From contig OY986964.1 of NCBI GenBank assembly GCA_963920575.1, forward strand, positions 30,346,972-30,410,971: a stretch of DNA of 64,000 nt. Direction: 5' to 3'. The translations under genes and the position numbers were made by a program. Source of the stretch: Narthecium ossifragum (lineage: Eukaryota > Streptophyta > Magnoliopsida > Dioscoreales > Nartheciaceae). The notes beneath the pieces are model-generated. The model made no database searches. It had not been told where the DNA came from and saw only the letters and a list, made by a program, of their open reading frames with translations. Below, piece by piece: positions 45,431 to 57,131 of the stretch (positions are counted from its first letter, which is position 1; the number at the start of each line of letters is the position of its first letter).

Positions 45431-47193
45431 TAAACCATGTTGCATGGTAGGTTGCAAGAGCTTCCTTCCCAATTTCCTCTGAGCATGTGTCCTCAGCTGC
45501 TGGAGATCCAAGCAGGCGGTAGCCTTTTGTCCTACTTTATCACAAAAATGACAAGTAGGAAATTTTCTTTTAGGCATAGCATGAGAAGAAACACTCATAG
45601 TAGGTAAAGTATTTTCAGCTCTAATAAACTTAACTGTGGAGGAGTTTAATATACCTTTGCCTCTAGAATTAGAGGACTCACCAACATAACCCAATCCAAA
45701 TTTTGCAGGGCTGGTCCTTTGAGCTCCCAATATTTCATCCAATTTTTGTGTACCTGCATTCATCTTCTCGACCAATTGATTAGAAGCATTGAGTTTTTCT
45801 TCAGAAGATTTAACTTTATCAACTAGTTCAGTTATTGACACTTCGGAATCATGCAAGTTTTTCGGCATTTTTCAAGTTCAACTTGAAGAGAGTCATTTTC
45901 AGATTTTACTTTAGTCAACTCAAGTTCAACAACAACTCGTTCTTTGTCAGAAACTTTAAGTATTCTTTTCAATTCAGATCTAGATTTCTTCAACTCATCA
46001 TACTTGTCAGCCAAATCATTGTAAGCATTATTGACCTTTTTATATAGGGCACGAATAGTCTCAGCATCTTTATCAGCTAAATCATCATCAGACTCAGAAT
46101 CAATGTCATCAATAGAACAATAAGCATTATTAATAATTGCAGGAAAAGTAATAAAATTATTCGAATCATCATACTCATACTCATCCTCATTAGAGTCAGA
46201 AGAATCAGTGTCATCCCAAGTCACTTTCAATGCTTTACCTCTTTTGTCCTTGTTTCTAGTATCATTTTTACTAGGACAATCCTTAGCAATGTGACCCATT
46301 CCATGACACTCATAGCACCTCACTGTCTTAGCACGATATTTCCTTTCAAACTTTTCATCAGTTTTTCTATCATTTGAGCTTTTAGAAAATTCTCTATCGT
46401 TCTTGCCTTGATCTAGCACTAAGGTTTTTAGATTTTTCTTTCTCATAATCTCCTTAAGACGCTTGGTCAACACAACCATCTCCTCAGAATCACTAGAGTT
46501 ACTGTCAGAATCTCAATTAACCTTTAAAGCAAGATTTTTCTGTTTTTTAGGACGCTCAAAAGTAGTTTCATAAGTATGTAATGCACCAACTAGATCATCA
46601 ACATCAGTATTGTCAATATCCCTATTTTCCTCAATAGCAGTAACTTTAAGCCTAAATCTTTCAGGCAGAGATCTCAAAATCTTCCTAACAATTTTGGATT
46701 TTGACATAGGTTCACCAAGATTATGACAAGAGTTAACAATATCACTCAACTTAGCATAAAATTGATCAAAAGATTCATGCTCATCCATACGCATAAGTTC
46801 AAAAGAAGTAATAATACGTTAAAGCTTAGCAATTTTAACCGAAGAGTTACCCTCATGGGTAACTTCAAGTATGCGCCATGCATCCCTAGCAACCGTACAG
46901 GTGAAAACTCTCCTAAACTCTTCAACAGTCAAAGCACTATGAATAGCATTCATTGCTTTATTATTCCATCCACTCTCTTCCAATTCCTTCTTATCCCAGG
47001 AAGTAAAAGGTTTAGGTCCAGTCACATTATCTATTGTAATAGTAAGGTGAGTTCAACCTGACATAACAGACATCCAAACTTTATCATCAAGGGATTTTAG
47101 AAAGATGGTCATACGGGCTTTCCAATAGGCATAATTAGAACCATCAAATAAAGGTGGTCTATCAGAAGAACCTCTTTCTCGGGGTAAATCCAT
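45430..47193 (-). pseudogene. Sirevirus-like Ty1/copia gag
   Basis: Starts at an ATG at 47193 (MDLPRERGSSDRPPLFDG...). It continues through NAIHSALTVEEFRRVFTC, MRMDEHESFDQFYAKLSDIV, the SKIVRKILRSLPERF block, a full CX2CX4HX4C knuckle at 46276-46317 (CYECHGMGHIAKDC), an acidic region and a long Glu/Lys/Leu-rich coiled-coil-like segment (46080-45850). It ends with a second partial CxxC element (CHFCDKVGQKATAC). This layout is that of Sirevirus/Maximus gag. Stops at about 47050, 46820 and 46510 break it. Protease and pol are absent: the gag end meets LINE sequence near 45430. Confidence 0.85.
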
Positions 47194-47261
47194 GGGTACT
47201 AGATGTCGCTAGGATCACTTTCTATCTTCTAGCCTTAAAGTCTAGCAATTATAGAAAGTAT

Positions 47262-47276
47262 TGCTCTGATACTAAT
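47262..47276 (-). promoter_or_regulatory. Primer-binding site of the Sirevirus-like element
   Basis: The complement reads ATTAGTATCAGAGCAA, a one-base variant of the TGGTATCAGAGC copia primer site. It sits directly next to the LTR end at 47277. Confidence 0.75.
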
Positions 47277-48407
47277 TGAAATTAAATAGACCCCACAGAT
47301 TACCCGAAATACGTGGAAGCAGATATATGAAATAAATCAAACATACACAAGAAGGAAGACACACAATTTTTAACGTGGAAAAACCCACACGGGAAAAAAC
47401 CACGGGTCCAACGCAGGACCAGACGAAACCAATCCACTAAAAACCAAGAGTACAGTTTACACAAGTTATGACGAACTCAGTGTACCGACTCATCGTGTAC
47501 ACATGTCCTCCTGAAACTTGCTCGACTCCTCGAAACACAGTCCACAACTCTTGTTTTCTTGATGAATCACCTCCACACGATCTTCAACTGTTCTTCTCTC
47601 TCTTCCACGACTCTCTCTCTCTCTCCTCCGCAGCTCTCTCTGTCTCCTCTCTGTTTATTCTCTCTCCCGCACAGTCTCTTCTCTCATCTCTCTCTGTTCT
47701 TCCACAACAAAGTCAACGCTGCCACCTCCCTCTTCTTCCTTTTCTTATTCTCTATCTGCTGCACCACCTCTTCACTCCACAAATCCGTGGCTCTCTCTCT
47801 TCCCTATTTCTTCTCTGTTTCTTCTCAATCTTCTCTCTATTTCTCCCTGCCGCCACTCTTCTCTACTCTCCTCTCCAATCTATTCCTCTTCCACACAACC
47901 GGTCAACATCTCTCAAATCTTTTCCTCTCCCACACAACCGGTCAACATCTCTCAAATCTTTTTCTCTTCCACGTACGGCTCACTCTCTTCTCTAAACTTT
48001 CCGCACATATCTCCTCTCTCAATCTTTTCGGCTGCACTCTCTCTTCTCAGATCTCTGGCCGCTCTCTCTCCTCTCTTCTTTGGCCGTTCTACATCATCTC
48101 TCTGGCAGCCGAGCCCCACTCTTCTGTTCTTGATTTTTCCGTGATAATCAAGCTCTCTACTCTCTTTTTCCGTGGCAGCCGCGCGCCTCTTCCGTATGCA
48201 TCCCCCTTTATATATGCACAGGTAGCAACTGGGTTATTTATCCAGGCTGTCCGGTTCCGCTTCTCTCCAATCCAACTGCAGTGATTAAACTTTGTCATTA
48301 ACTTGATCTGACTTGAGCCAATTTGATCCCACTTGATCCAATTTATCTTCAATTAGTCTTGTATGAACCATAATACAAATCTAATTAATTTCAAGATTAA
48401 ATCAACA
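47277..48407 (-). repeat. 5' LTR of the Sirevirus-like element
   Basis: In minus sense it begins TGTTGATTTAATC (right end 48407) and ends ...ATTTAATTTCA (left end 47277), about 1.13 kb. A minus-strand TATA-like TATATAAAGGG lies near 48206-48216, and GGGTTTTTCCACG, typical of copia R-U5, is near 47380. The plus strand of 47550-48130 is CT-rich and yields a 241-codon Ser/Leu/Phe-rich ORF, judged spurious. The right boundary is the best TG/CA choice but no TSD was confirmed. Confidence 0.65.
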
Positions 48408-49423
48408 AAATTGCCAATAAATATGGAATCTAGACATGATTCCTTACAGATTATTATCTTTAATAAACATCTTTAGTACTATTTTTATAACTACATGTTG
48501 TTTCACACAGTTATTTGGAAAATGCAAGAAATTGGAGCTAAAATAAGCTGAAAAGATTACATGTGTCAACTTGGAAGATTAACCTGTACCTGATCATGAA
48601 GAACCCGATGATGTACCATACACCATTGGAAAGCTCTTGAAGTCTAGTTTCTGGAGAATTTTACAGTTCGTGATTCCGAGTTTTCTAGAGGAAGTTATCG
48701 CATTTTTAGCACCGATGGCGCAGTCTGAGTGGCAAAAGAGAAAATACGCAGGACAAATGATTGATCATCTTCCCCTAAAAAGATTGATCATTTATGTGAC
48801 AGAGCGTCATACTTCAAAGGATCGATCACCTCCCTTACAATGATCAATCATTTTATGCTGACAGAGAGTTGACAGAGAGCTAGTTTCAAGAAGATCGATC
48901 CTTTGCCCTAGGAAGATCGATCTTAGTCGGAGCGACCAGGTTATGGAAAATGAGGAAAAATACAGTTTCAATGACTGGTAGGACAATATTTGGAAAATAT
49001 TCCCTGGAAGTCTAAATATTCTGATATTTGAATCCATGATAGAATGCTCAGAGATCTACAACTTTGCTATTAGACATTTTGTGAGATTCTGGATGATATG
49101 ATCGCCGATTTGAAGAATAGATTAAGTTACACAAGCTGGAAAACTGTTCAGTCGAAGTTGAGAAGAATATTCGTCACATATTCTAGAGAACTCCGCATAT
49201 TATGAAATCTTCGAGATCTGACAGAAGACTTCCTAATCTACACCTTTCATGTTGAGAAAGTTTCCAAATTCCGGCTGGATTGGACACAGTTGCGACTGGA
49301 ATAGGCTGCCAGGATTAATTCAGGAAATCCGAGTTGCATCAGAAGTCCAACTCAACTAAAACCCTAATTTCGGGAGTTCCCCTATATATATGGTTATTTA
49401 ATCCAAAATTTGGCCTCTCCCAA

Positions 49424-50886
49424 TGTCGCGCCCCGACCCGCGAAGGCCCAACCGGGCTGGGCGACGTGAACCGGAACCTACAAAACGCGGAAAACAAAGC
49501 TGGCGAGGGATCCCTCTAACCTATTGGTCTCCCTAACAGTTCACCAAAAGCACCCTCAATTAAAACAACATTAATTAGCAAAACCTCGAACCACAGATTA
49601 TAAACTCAAAGTGTTTAATATACATATCCTCGGAGAGGGGAAGATTCAAATATGACATTACTCCCGTAGGAGACTAACTAACATAGGGTAAAAGCAATAA
49701 ACAATCACCACCTCTCAAAGTCCACCAAGCGCCGCCGCACCGCCGACCAACTGCCCAGTAGGGGCCACAGAAGGAGAACTGACGCCTGCACCTGCAAAAC
49801 GCAGCCCGGGTAGGTGTGAGCACTAAGCTCAGTAGGGATCTACACTATGACACACAGAAGGAAGAGGGAAACGCAAGAGTGTCGCCCTCAAGTAGGATCT
49901 GGGTGTATACAGGGGTCCCATAACCCCACCGCGTGTCCCTGAGGCCCAGGGGCAGCACTCCAACACTGGCGACACACAAGCTAAGTAGGCAACTTCACTA
50001 CTCTCGGGTCAGCACAGTGGGACACCGGCTACACCTCAGCATCCGACCCGAGGTCAACACGACATCTACAATCATCAAGCAAATAAGTGCACCAGTCATC
50101 TAGGCCTATCATCAAGTTTGACTGGACACTACAATTCAAACCGGGTCCAAACTACCCAACCCCGGTCCTAGGGCTAAGTCCGAGCTTCCAGCCTCGGGAC
50201 AGCGACCCAAAGATCACCCACACCCTAACCAATGCAACTAATGCACAAATTTACAATGCATGCTATGACATACACAGATAAGAAGTAAAGCATGCAACAG
50301 TATGACAAACATCATATAAGTCAACCGGATCGCTGCAGCGGTACTACCGACCGCTGCCAGTCGATCCGCAGCGGGTCCCGGCATTACGACGGTACCGCGA
50401 CCGTCGACCACAGACTCCTGCAACGGGAAGCAACCCCGAAAACAATGATGAACAGTAAACAATACAATATTATATTACCGGTTCCCAGTCAAAAATTGTG
50501 TCAGCGAGGACGCTGGGCCTCCAAGGGGGTGGATTGTGTGGCCCGCTGGGTCTACCGTGGGACAAGATGCCTGTGCCTGGAGGGCAGGGCTGAGTCGGGT
50601 AGCCGGGTAAGCAATTCCACAACGCCTGGGTATGGTCCGGGGTTCGATATAAGTATATAGTAAGCCCTTAATAGACACAACGCGTTTTAAAGCCGTGCTG
50701 GCAGTGATCCGTCAGAAAACTCCATGGTTAAGTGTGCTTGCCTTGGAGCGGTCCCGGGATGAGTGACCTACTGGGAAGTTTTCCTAAATTTCTGTGGTGA
50801 GCCAAAAGCCAACAATATTGTGTCGGGTGGGGCTCTCGGGTGGATCCTGATCGGGCCGGGGCCCAGTGGAGGGCCGGGGCGTTACA
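49424..50886. mobile_element. Chimeric unit: inverted TGTGAGGAC-family LTR fused to a Cassandra-like 5S LTR
   Basis: The left end is TGTCGCGCCCCGACCCG, the outer end of the TGTGAGGAC family in minus orientation, and the match to 38940-39478 plus 41939-42505 continues to about 50476. There the sequence switches to a Cassandra-like TRIM in plus orientation ending GGCCGGGGCGTTACA. The exact 5-mer cccaa flanks the whole compound at 49419-49423 and 50887-50891, so it behaves as one inserted unit. Both outer ends are the 3' (U5) ends of their families. Confidence 0.7.
50535..50886 (+). repeat. Cassandra-like LTR containing a 5S rRNA-derived segment
   Basis: A 352-bp unit beginning TGTGTGGCCCGCTGGG, just after a G-rich tract (AAGGGGGTGGAT), and ending GGGGCGTTACA. 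Positions 50703-50787 follow the 5S rRNA pattern: GGTTAAGTGTGCTTG as the A-box region and GGGATGAGTGACCTACTGGGAAG as the intermediate element and C-box. Cassandra TRIM elements are known to carry 5S promoters in their LTRs, and length and layout agree. Substitutions make it unlikely to be a working 5S gene. Confidence 0.8.
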
Positions 50887-51669
50887 CCCAAGGGGGTTTT
50901 CTACAGAGCTTTTGAGAGGAGAAAACAAAGAAGAAGATGAAGAAATCTCCATCCATGGTCGAGTAATCCGCGGGCATCGCGGACGGATGACCTAGCTAGG
51001 ATTAGGGTTTCTTCTTCATCATGGTTCATAGTTTTAATCTTTATTGTTAAACTCTTTTCTATCTATTGAATCTTCAAAGATTATTTTCAAATTATAGATT
51101 TCTATGTGGATGATTAATATTATGAATCCAGTTATGCTTCTTTCATGATCTTATAATCCCATAATTTTATCTATTGTTTACCTACTTTATCTCGTGAAAT
51201 CTTTGTTATGCATTACCGATTGTGAGAGTTGGTATTGTGTATTCTTAGAGATCTTGTAAGATAGAGTTAGGGCTTTGTCCCGATGAACTTTTGTTATACG
51301 TTGTCTGAAGTGACAGCCGGTATCGTATATTCTTATGCTTTGGTAGAATGAAGTTAGAGCTATAAAATGAAGAATCAGTCGTAGGAAGAGACATTTATAT
51401 ATTTTATTAGGTTTGTAGTTCCATATCTTCTGGTTAATGTGATTGGGATGTGAATCCCTTAACTGAGTATTATATGAACCATTGAGAAGAGAAGAACCTA
51501 AATCCGAGTGAAGTGATTCCTGAAGCCTGGACTCAACCAAATCCTGATTTCTTACGTTAATTTTATTTTACCGTTACATCTTCAATCTACTTTCTTAAAT
51601 TTTACGCTCTTAATTGTTTTTGATATATTGTTATTTGTATTTCTGGATCTTTTCTGCTTGTCTCTCAAT

Positions 51670-52620
51670 GGGTTTGAGGTCTCTTATGTTGTACTGCACC
51701 GTGACCGCTGTTCGAGACACATTTGAGCGATATCAGCCTGCAGCATTGATATGCATCACCAAGGCATCCTTACGTGTCGGGACCGTCACATCCACCTCCA
51801 CACATACACGAGCAAAGCGTGCCCTCTCCGAAAACTTAGTTGTAGAATCAATTGCCAATGGCCGACCTATGGTCGCCGAGATATTCAGAAGAGGTGCCCT
51901 CTCACATAAATCATTCGAAAGCTCCAGCATACACACCCACACGGATACCTTCGTAAAGCCGAAAGCCTTGGGTCGAAAGCATGGTCGCATGGGATCAATG
52001 ACAAAGTTTTCCCGTCAATGGTCCACGGGCCACCAGTAATAACATTGAGAAGATCACCCTCATTGGCAAACTTGAACATAAAACTTTCATGGGCCCAATC
52101 TATCACCAGAAACGGCTCTGAGGTCTTCCATACATATGCCAAACGACATCTCAAGAACTCAAGGCCAACCCTCTGCCAAAGAATCTCCCAAAAAGTGAGT
52201 ACTCGCACTTCTTCTGGCAAATTGCAAGTACATCCAGAGGGATAAATGCATGTTCCCGATGATCCCAATCAATCCACGAGCAACCCCCCCCCCCCCCCCC
52301 CCCCCCCCGAGCCGTTACCTTCGCCCTAGAGAGATCCCAGTCTACCCCCCCCCCCAAGAGGCTCTGCCTCCGTCAAACTGTCTCCATTTGTGAACATGAT
52401 GAACTCAAAGGTGTTCACATATTTTTTAGAGAAAAAATTAAGCCAAAAAGGCTGCAAAAACTCACCCACCAACACTGGGCTAAAAACAATAACCCTGTAG
52501 GCAACATCTCCAGGCCTATCCTTGCAACAAAAAACCAAACGCAAACGTGAGCATTTATGGTCGTCCAATCTTCCCCATACATGATTGTAATTTCCACAAA
52601 CTTCCCCATTCATTCCCAGG
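51670..52620 (-). pseudogene. LINE ORF1 fragment (DUF4283)
   Basis: The minus-strand frame at 52268-51885 contains SFMFKFANEGDLLNVITGGPWTIDGKTLSLIP and the 51990-51733 frame continues LNISATIGRPLAIDSTTKFSERARFARVCVEVDV. These are the hallmark lines of the plant LINE ORF1 DUF4283 domain. A decayed CCHC-like region follows near 51740-51700. Upstream text (EAEPLGGG, VDWDLSRAKV) reaches about 52620. A C homopolymer at 52284-52308 shifts the frame. Confidence 0.8.
52284..52308. repeat. Poly(C) run of 25
   Basis: Twenty-five consecutive C residues inside the LINE ORF1 fragment, with a second C run of 10 near 52345. It could be slippage or a sequencing/assembly artefact. Confidence 0.9.
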
Positions 52621-52955
52621 TCTCTTGTAGAACACTAACAACTTGAGCCAACAAATGCATACTCAAAACATGAAGCAAATTATGCATCTTAAGCGAATGA
52701 AACATTTCTATATCTTTTCCTATCTCAATATATAAGTAATAATTGTTTATTTGTTTTGTCACATGACCGCTTGAAACTAGGCCTGAGCATGAAGTCCGTT
52801 GGCCCGAACCCAGTCTCATTGATATTGGGCTTAGGCTTAGACATGCCTTAACCCAATCCTACCCAGCCAGAGCCCAACACAAGACTACTTAAAAAATAAT
52901 CATCTCTCTCTATTGTCACTCTCTTCCCCTCTACCCACCCCAGCCAATCAGCTAC

Positions 52956-54085
52956 TGATAACTCATAAAATATGCACAATTCATTCATTTAACTTGACTT
53001 TGTTAGCTTCAAGTAATGTATTTCTAATAACTTTCATGATATTTCAAGTAGAAGAGCTACAAAGTGTCCTAGATCAATTCCGGGGCGAAAAGAAGTAAAG
53101 CCAACCAAGGTTGCCACGTTCGAGATCAATCCGGATATTTGGGATGGATCCGGATTGAAGAAACTCCAAGGACCACTATTTGGGATCGATCCCGTTTATC
53201 CGGATCGATCCTACAGTGCAGAAAATGCCCAAACAGAGCACCCTTTTATTAGGATCAATCTGGAAATTTGGGATTGATCTTGTTCGAGGCCAAGAAGTCT
53301 CCAGATGCCAGTTGAGATCGATTCAAAAGCTCCAACAAGACTAAAATCAAACGATTGAGATCTAATCCGGGGAAGATGAAAACTTGGCTATAAATAACAT
53401 TTCTCCCTCTCATTGGGGATCATCTTATCTTACATCATTCTTTTAGATTTAGAGAGAGAGAGAGAGTGGCTTCTTTCCCAATTGAGAAATTACGGTTCCT
53501 TTACATCAAGGAGAGAGAAATTAGGGTTTTTTTACATCATTCTTTTAGGAATCCTAATTTCTCAATTAGAGAATATACATATCTCTCTCTCTCTCTCTCG
53601 CTCTCTCTAGGTCTAAAAGAATGGTGTAAGATAAGATGATCCCCAATGGGAGAGAGAACTCTTATTTATAACCAACTTTTTATCTCTCCCGATTAGATCT
53701 CAATCGTTGGATTTTAGCCTTATTAGAGCTTTCGGATCGATCACAACTGGCATCTAAAGACTTCTCTGCCTCAAACGAGATCGATCCCAAATTTTTAAAT
53801 CGATCCTAATAAAAGGGTGCTCTGTTTGGGCATTTTCTACACAGTGCGATCGATCCGGAAAAACGGGATCGATCCCAAATTGTGGTCTTTTGAGTTTCTT
53901 CAATTCAAATCGATACCAAATGCGATAGACTTTGTTATTTTTGCTTCTTTTCGCTCCGAAATTGATTTTGGATACTTTGTATCTATTATACCTGAAATAT
54001 CATAAAAGTTATTAGAAATACATTACTTAAGAGTTAAAAAAAGTCAAATTAAATGAATGAATTGTGCATATTCTATATCTTATCA
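52956..54085. mobile_element. Palindromic LTR derivative (two opposed TGAT-family 5' parts)
   Basis: Left arm from TGATAACTCATAAAATATGC (52956) and right arm ending with its diverged complement, ATATCTTATCA (54085). The arms match over about 500 bp each, including AAGTAATGTATTTCTAATAAC, GATCGATC boxes, a TATA-like TATAAATA and GATCATCTTATCTTACA. They meet in a GA/CT-rich centre (53450-53610). Arm sequence matches the 5' part of 25819-27552. Flanks gctac and gtcac agree at three of five positions (two transitions). No coding sequence. Confidence 0.75.
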
Positions 54086-54205
54086 GTCACCCCCATGCTC
54101 TATGCGTCTCTCCTCCCAAACCATCCCTCTCTTATCCTTCCCCTTTCCCACCACTACATCCCTATCTATCTCCTCTCCTCCGGACCATCCCCAACACTAT
54201 AGCCA

Positions 54206-54207
<2 letters not shown>

Positions 54208-54244
<37 letters not shown>
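54208..54244. repeat. (CT)n microsatellite
   Basis: About 18 uninterrupted TC dinucleotides in an otherwise pyrimidine-rich stretch (54100-54250). Confidence 0.95.
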
Positions 54245-54245
<1 letters not shown>

Positions 54246-54299
54246 ATCTATTTCCCTCTTGGTTCCGCATCGGCTTTTTTTTTATTTTTTATTTTTCTG

Positions 54300-55284
54300 T
54301 TTAATAAATTGGGAGAAGATGGATGAGATTGGATCGGCCCGAACCCAACACGCTGGCGGGCTCAACTCAATCGGGCTAGGGTTTAATTACAGGCCCCGGT
54401 CCAGACCCGACCTGGTGCATTGGGCTTAGGCAGACGTTGGCCCGTCGCAAGCCTATAAATTATGGGCTCGGACTGGGGCAAGGCAGGCCAATGAAATAGT
54501 CGTGAGAAACTTCGCTCTACGACCAATTAATGCCTACCAACAGCGTACGATCGATATCATCCATATGGACCAAATCCAATCCATGGGCCCTATCCAATCA
54601 TAAGGCATATGCCTTTTATGGTGAAATATGTATACATCCAACCAAGAAAGGTAGTGAGTTCTTTAGAGCTTGTTCATGCCTTTTATCTGGTCATCATGAA
54701 TGAATTCATGGGAATCACATACTTTTGAGCCGAGGGCACGCACGAGGACCACGTTTATTTAACGGGGGGATGCAGCCCGATGCTAGCTAGCGGCTGCTCA
54801 AGTTAAGGGATGGCGGCTAGTATCATTTTAACTGCCAAACTTGAAGTCCAATCGGCATCAACTGCCAACAGTACTTGTAGGGCTCATTTAGGACGGGGTT
54901 TCTGTAGTTTATTTTAGATTAAGAGATTTTGGGTTAGTAAAAATATAAATAAATTAATAATGATTATTTAAAATAAGAAAAACTAAAGCGACAGTGGTAC
55001 GGTACGTAGAATGGGAATAAATAAATAATAATTATTTAAAATAAAAATATATATTTGAGAATAAGTATGGGAATAAGAGGAATATGATATCAAAGGTAAA
55101 GTTGGGAGAAGACAGCGTGCATGTGGCCTTAGGCATCTGATGATGCATGTGTACGTGTTGAAGGAGATATAGGGATGCATACCTGCTACTTGCAATCACC
55201 AGTCTTTCTTTAATGACACGTACTTGTATTTATTCTTTGCAACATGTCAGCATATCAGTTGGATTGCGGAAAGATCTCTATGAT
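54300..55284. other. Intergenic sequence, no gene seen
   Basis: GGCCCGAACCCA/GGGCTTAGGC-type motifs near 54330-54470 echo similar text at 52790-52870, perhaps the flanks of an older repeat. The rest is AT-rich. No ORF of interest. Confidence 0.4.
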
Positions 55285-55292
55285 TGCTTATT

Positions 55293-55438
55293 GGGTAATT
55301 TATTATTTATTACCTTAAGTTTGACAAATTTAACGATTAAAAACCTGTATTCTCAATTTTAACCATTAAGTCTGGACTTTCTAAAACCTTCCGATGTCGG
55401 ACGTCCTGCTGACGTCGTTCTTATGGACGGGTCACGTG
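55293..55438. repeat. Left terminal inverted repeat of the Pack-MULE
   Basis: Pairs with 61290-61440. Shared segments include CAATTTTAACCATTAAGT against GACAATTAAGT, and CTGCTGACGTCGTTCTTA against ATGCTGACGCCGTTCTTA (complement of the right arm). MULE TIRs often act as promoters for the cargo. Confidence 0.75.
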
Positions 55439-55634
55439 ACTGCACGCCCAGCGACGCTGTCCGCCATCCGACGGCCACCCTTTGCCCCTCCGTTTCCAGA
55501 TAAAACCCCACCGCCGGCCGCATCTCTGGGCCTCCGACCTTCCTATACACACACATAAACCCGACGCCTCCGGCCTTCCTATATATATACACACGCCAAT
55601 CCGACCCGTTTGGAGAAGTGAGAAGCCGGAGGAG

Positions 55635-56215
55635 ATGAAGCTGGAGGAGCTCCTCCGGTGCCCCACCTTCAAGCCCCACAACCGCTTCCTCCTCCCCCGC
55701 CCCCGCCTCCGGCGCTGCTGTCCCCAAGCTCAACTGGAGCCCCCCCCCCACCGACGCCACGTGGATCGCGGCCGAGGGAACACTCCGCAGCACCTCGTTC
55801 GCCGAGGTTGCCCTCCTCCTCCGCTCCTCCGACCGCGTTGCCCACGATCTCTCCCACGCTGTCGGATCCTGCTCGGATGCAGTCCCGTCCGACGGCTCGC
55901 AAACGGCGACGTCTTTCTATCTCGCGATCCGGAAGTGGTACCCCAACCTCCGCCCCGAGATGGAGTTCCGCTGCTTTGTGCACCGCTGCAATCTCATCGC
56001 CATCTCCCAATGGGACGTCACCACCTACTATCCGGTTCTCCCGGACCGCAAGAGCGAGATCCTGCCATTGATCCAAGAGTTCTTCAATGAGATGGTGCGG
56101 TCTCGATTCGAATCAGATAGCTATGCCTATACGTTTGATGCGTATGTCACGGGCGACGGGAGGGTGAAGGTGGTGGACTTCAACTCGTGGGGGGCATTCA
56201 CGCTGCCACTGATGT
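55635..56215 (+). pseudogene. CDC123: Captured CDC123 (D123 family) fragment
   Basis: Cell division cycle protein 123 is an ATP-grasp-fold assembly factor for translation initiation factor eIF2. The fragment has an ATG start (MKLEELLRCPTFKPHNRF) followed after a frame change by AAVPKLNWSPPPTDATWIAA, STSFAEVALLLRSSDRVAHD, FYLAIRKWYPNLRPEMEF, CFVHRCNLIAISQWDVTTYY and YTFDAYVTGDGRVKVVDFNS, then WGAFTLPLMF (55714-56215). The middle of the family's N-terminal region is missing between the two parts, and the C-terminus after the WGAFTLPL block is absent. The nucleotide-site DFN residues remain, with Ser where the family normally has Pro. No intron interrupts it. High GC at third positions contrasts with the AT-rich flanks, consistent with capture from a GC-rich gene. 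Confidence 0.88.
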
Positions 56216-56409
56216 TTATTGATTGCAAGAATCATTTGTTAAGATTAATGTGCTCTGTTTTGCTCTGTTTGCGGATGGATATATGCATGTATTGAATCAT
56301 GGGTTCTCCTATGAGCTGATGGATGAGGTGGAGACGATGACGAACGAGTCAACGAGCATTACCCGGAATTGGAAGGACTTGCTGAGCGCCTGCGGGATCT
56401 CCTCTGTGA

Positions 56410-56990
<581 letters not shown>

Positions 56991-57131
56991 TTTAAAATAC
57001 TAAATTTTTTTCACTTCGAAAACAAATTTTAAGAGAAACATATATTATTAAAAAAAGAAACATAACACTGTAATTCATCAAATAGAAAAACCACTTTGTC
57101 ACATCAAATATAATCTAACAATATCAATACA

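Larger units (their letters stand above)
48437..51600 (+). mobile_element. TGAT-family LTR unit carrying the chimeric element
   Basis: 48630-48730 (AGCTCTTGAAGTCTAG, TTCTAGAGGAAG) matches the reverse complement of 31800-31930 in the 30545 unit, and GATC boxes are paired at 48759/48782, 48820/48842 and 48893/48915. This places it in the TGAT family, plus sense. The left edge (TGATTCC at 48437) is probable and the right edge near 51600 is uncertain. A TCCCCTATATATATGG stretch at 49378-49393 is TATA-like. The insertion 49424-50886 interrupts it. No coding sequence was found at 50890-51600. Confidence 0.55.
23741..52620 (-). mobile_element. Single L1-type LINE dismembered by nested insertions (inferred)
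   Basis: LINE pieces occur on one strand and in the correct order when read right to left: ORF1 DUF4283 region (52300-51690), ORF1 end and endonuclease (45430-44254), reverse transcriptase (38082-36802), post-RT zinc domain (33583-33212) and RNase H-like end (24433-23741). The gaps are filled by the Sirevirus-like/LTR block, the TGAT LTR nest 38083-44253, the LTR 33584-36801 and copia B. The pieces total about 4.5 kb, fitting a full L1-like element. The joins at 33583/36802 and 24438/33212 are consistent with uninterrupted LINE sequence. The join near 45430/51670 is the weakest. Confidence 0.65.

Noticed and set aside
47468..48284. 175- and 241-codon Ser/Leu/Phe-rich plus-strand ORFs
   Set aside because: They lie in the CT-rich R/U5 part of a minus-strand copia LTR, overlap in different frames and resemble no protein family.
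50703..50787. Genuine 5S rRNA gene
   Set aside because: Only part of the 5S sequence is alignable, with many substitutions, and it sits inside a TG...CA LTR of Cassandra type rather than in a 5S tandem array.
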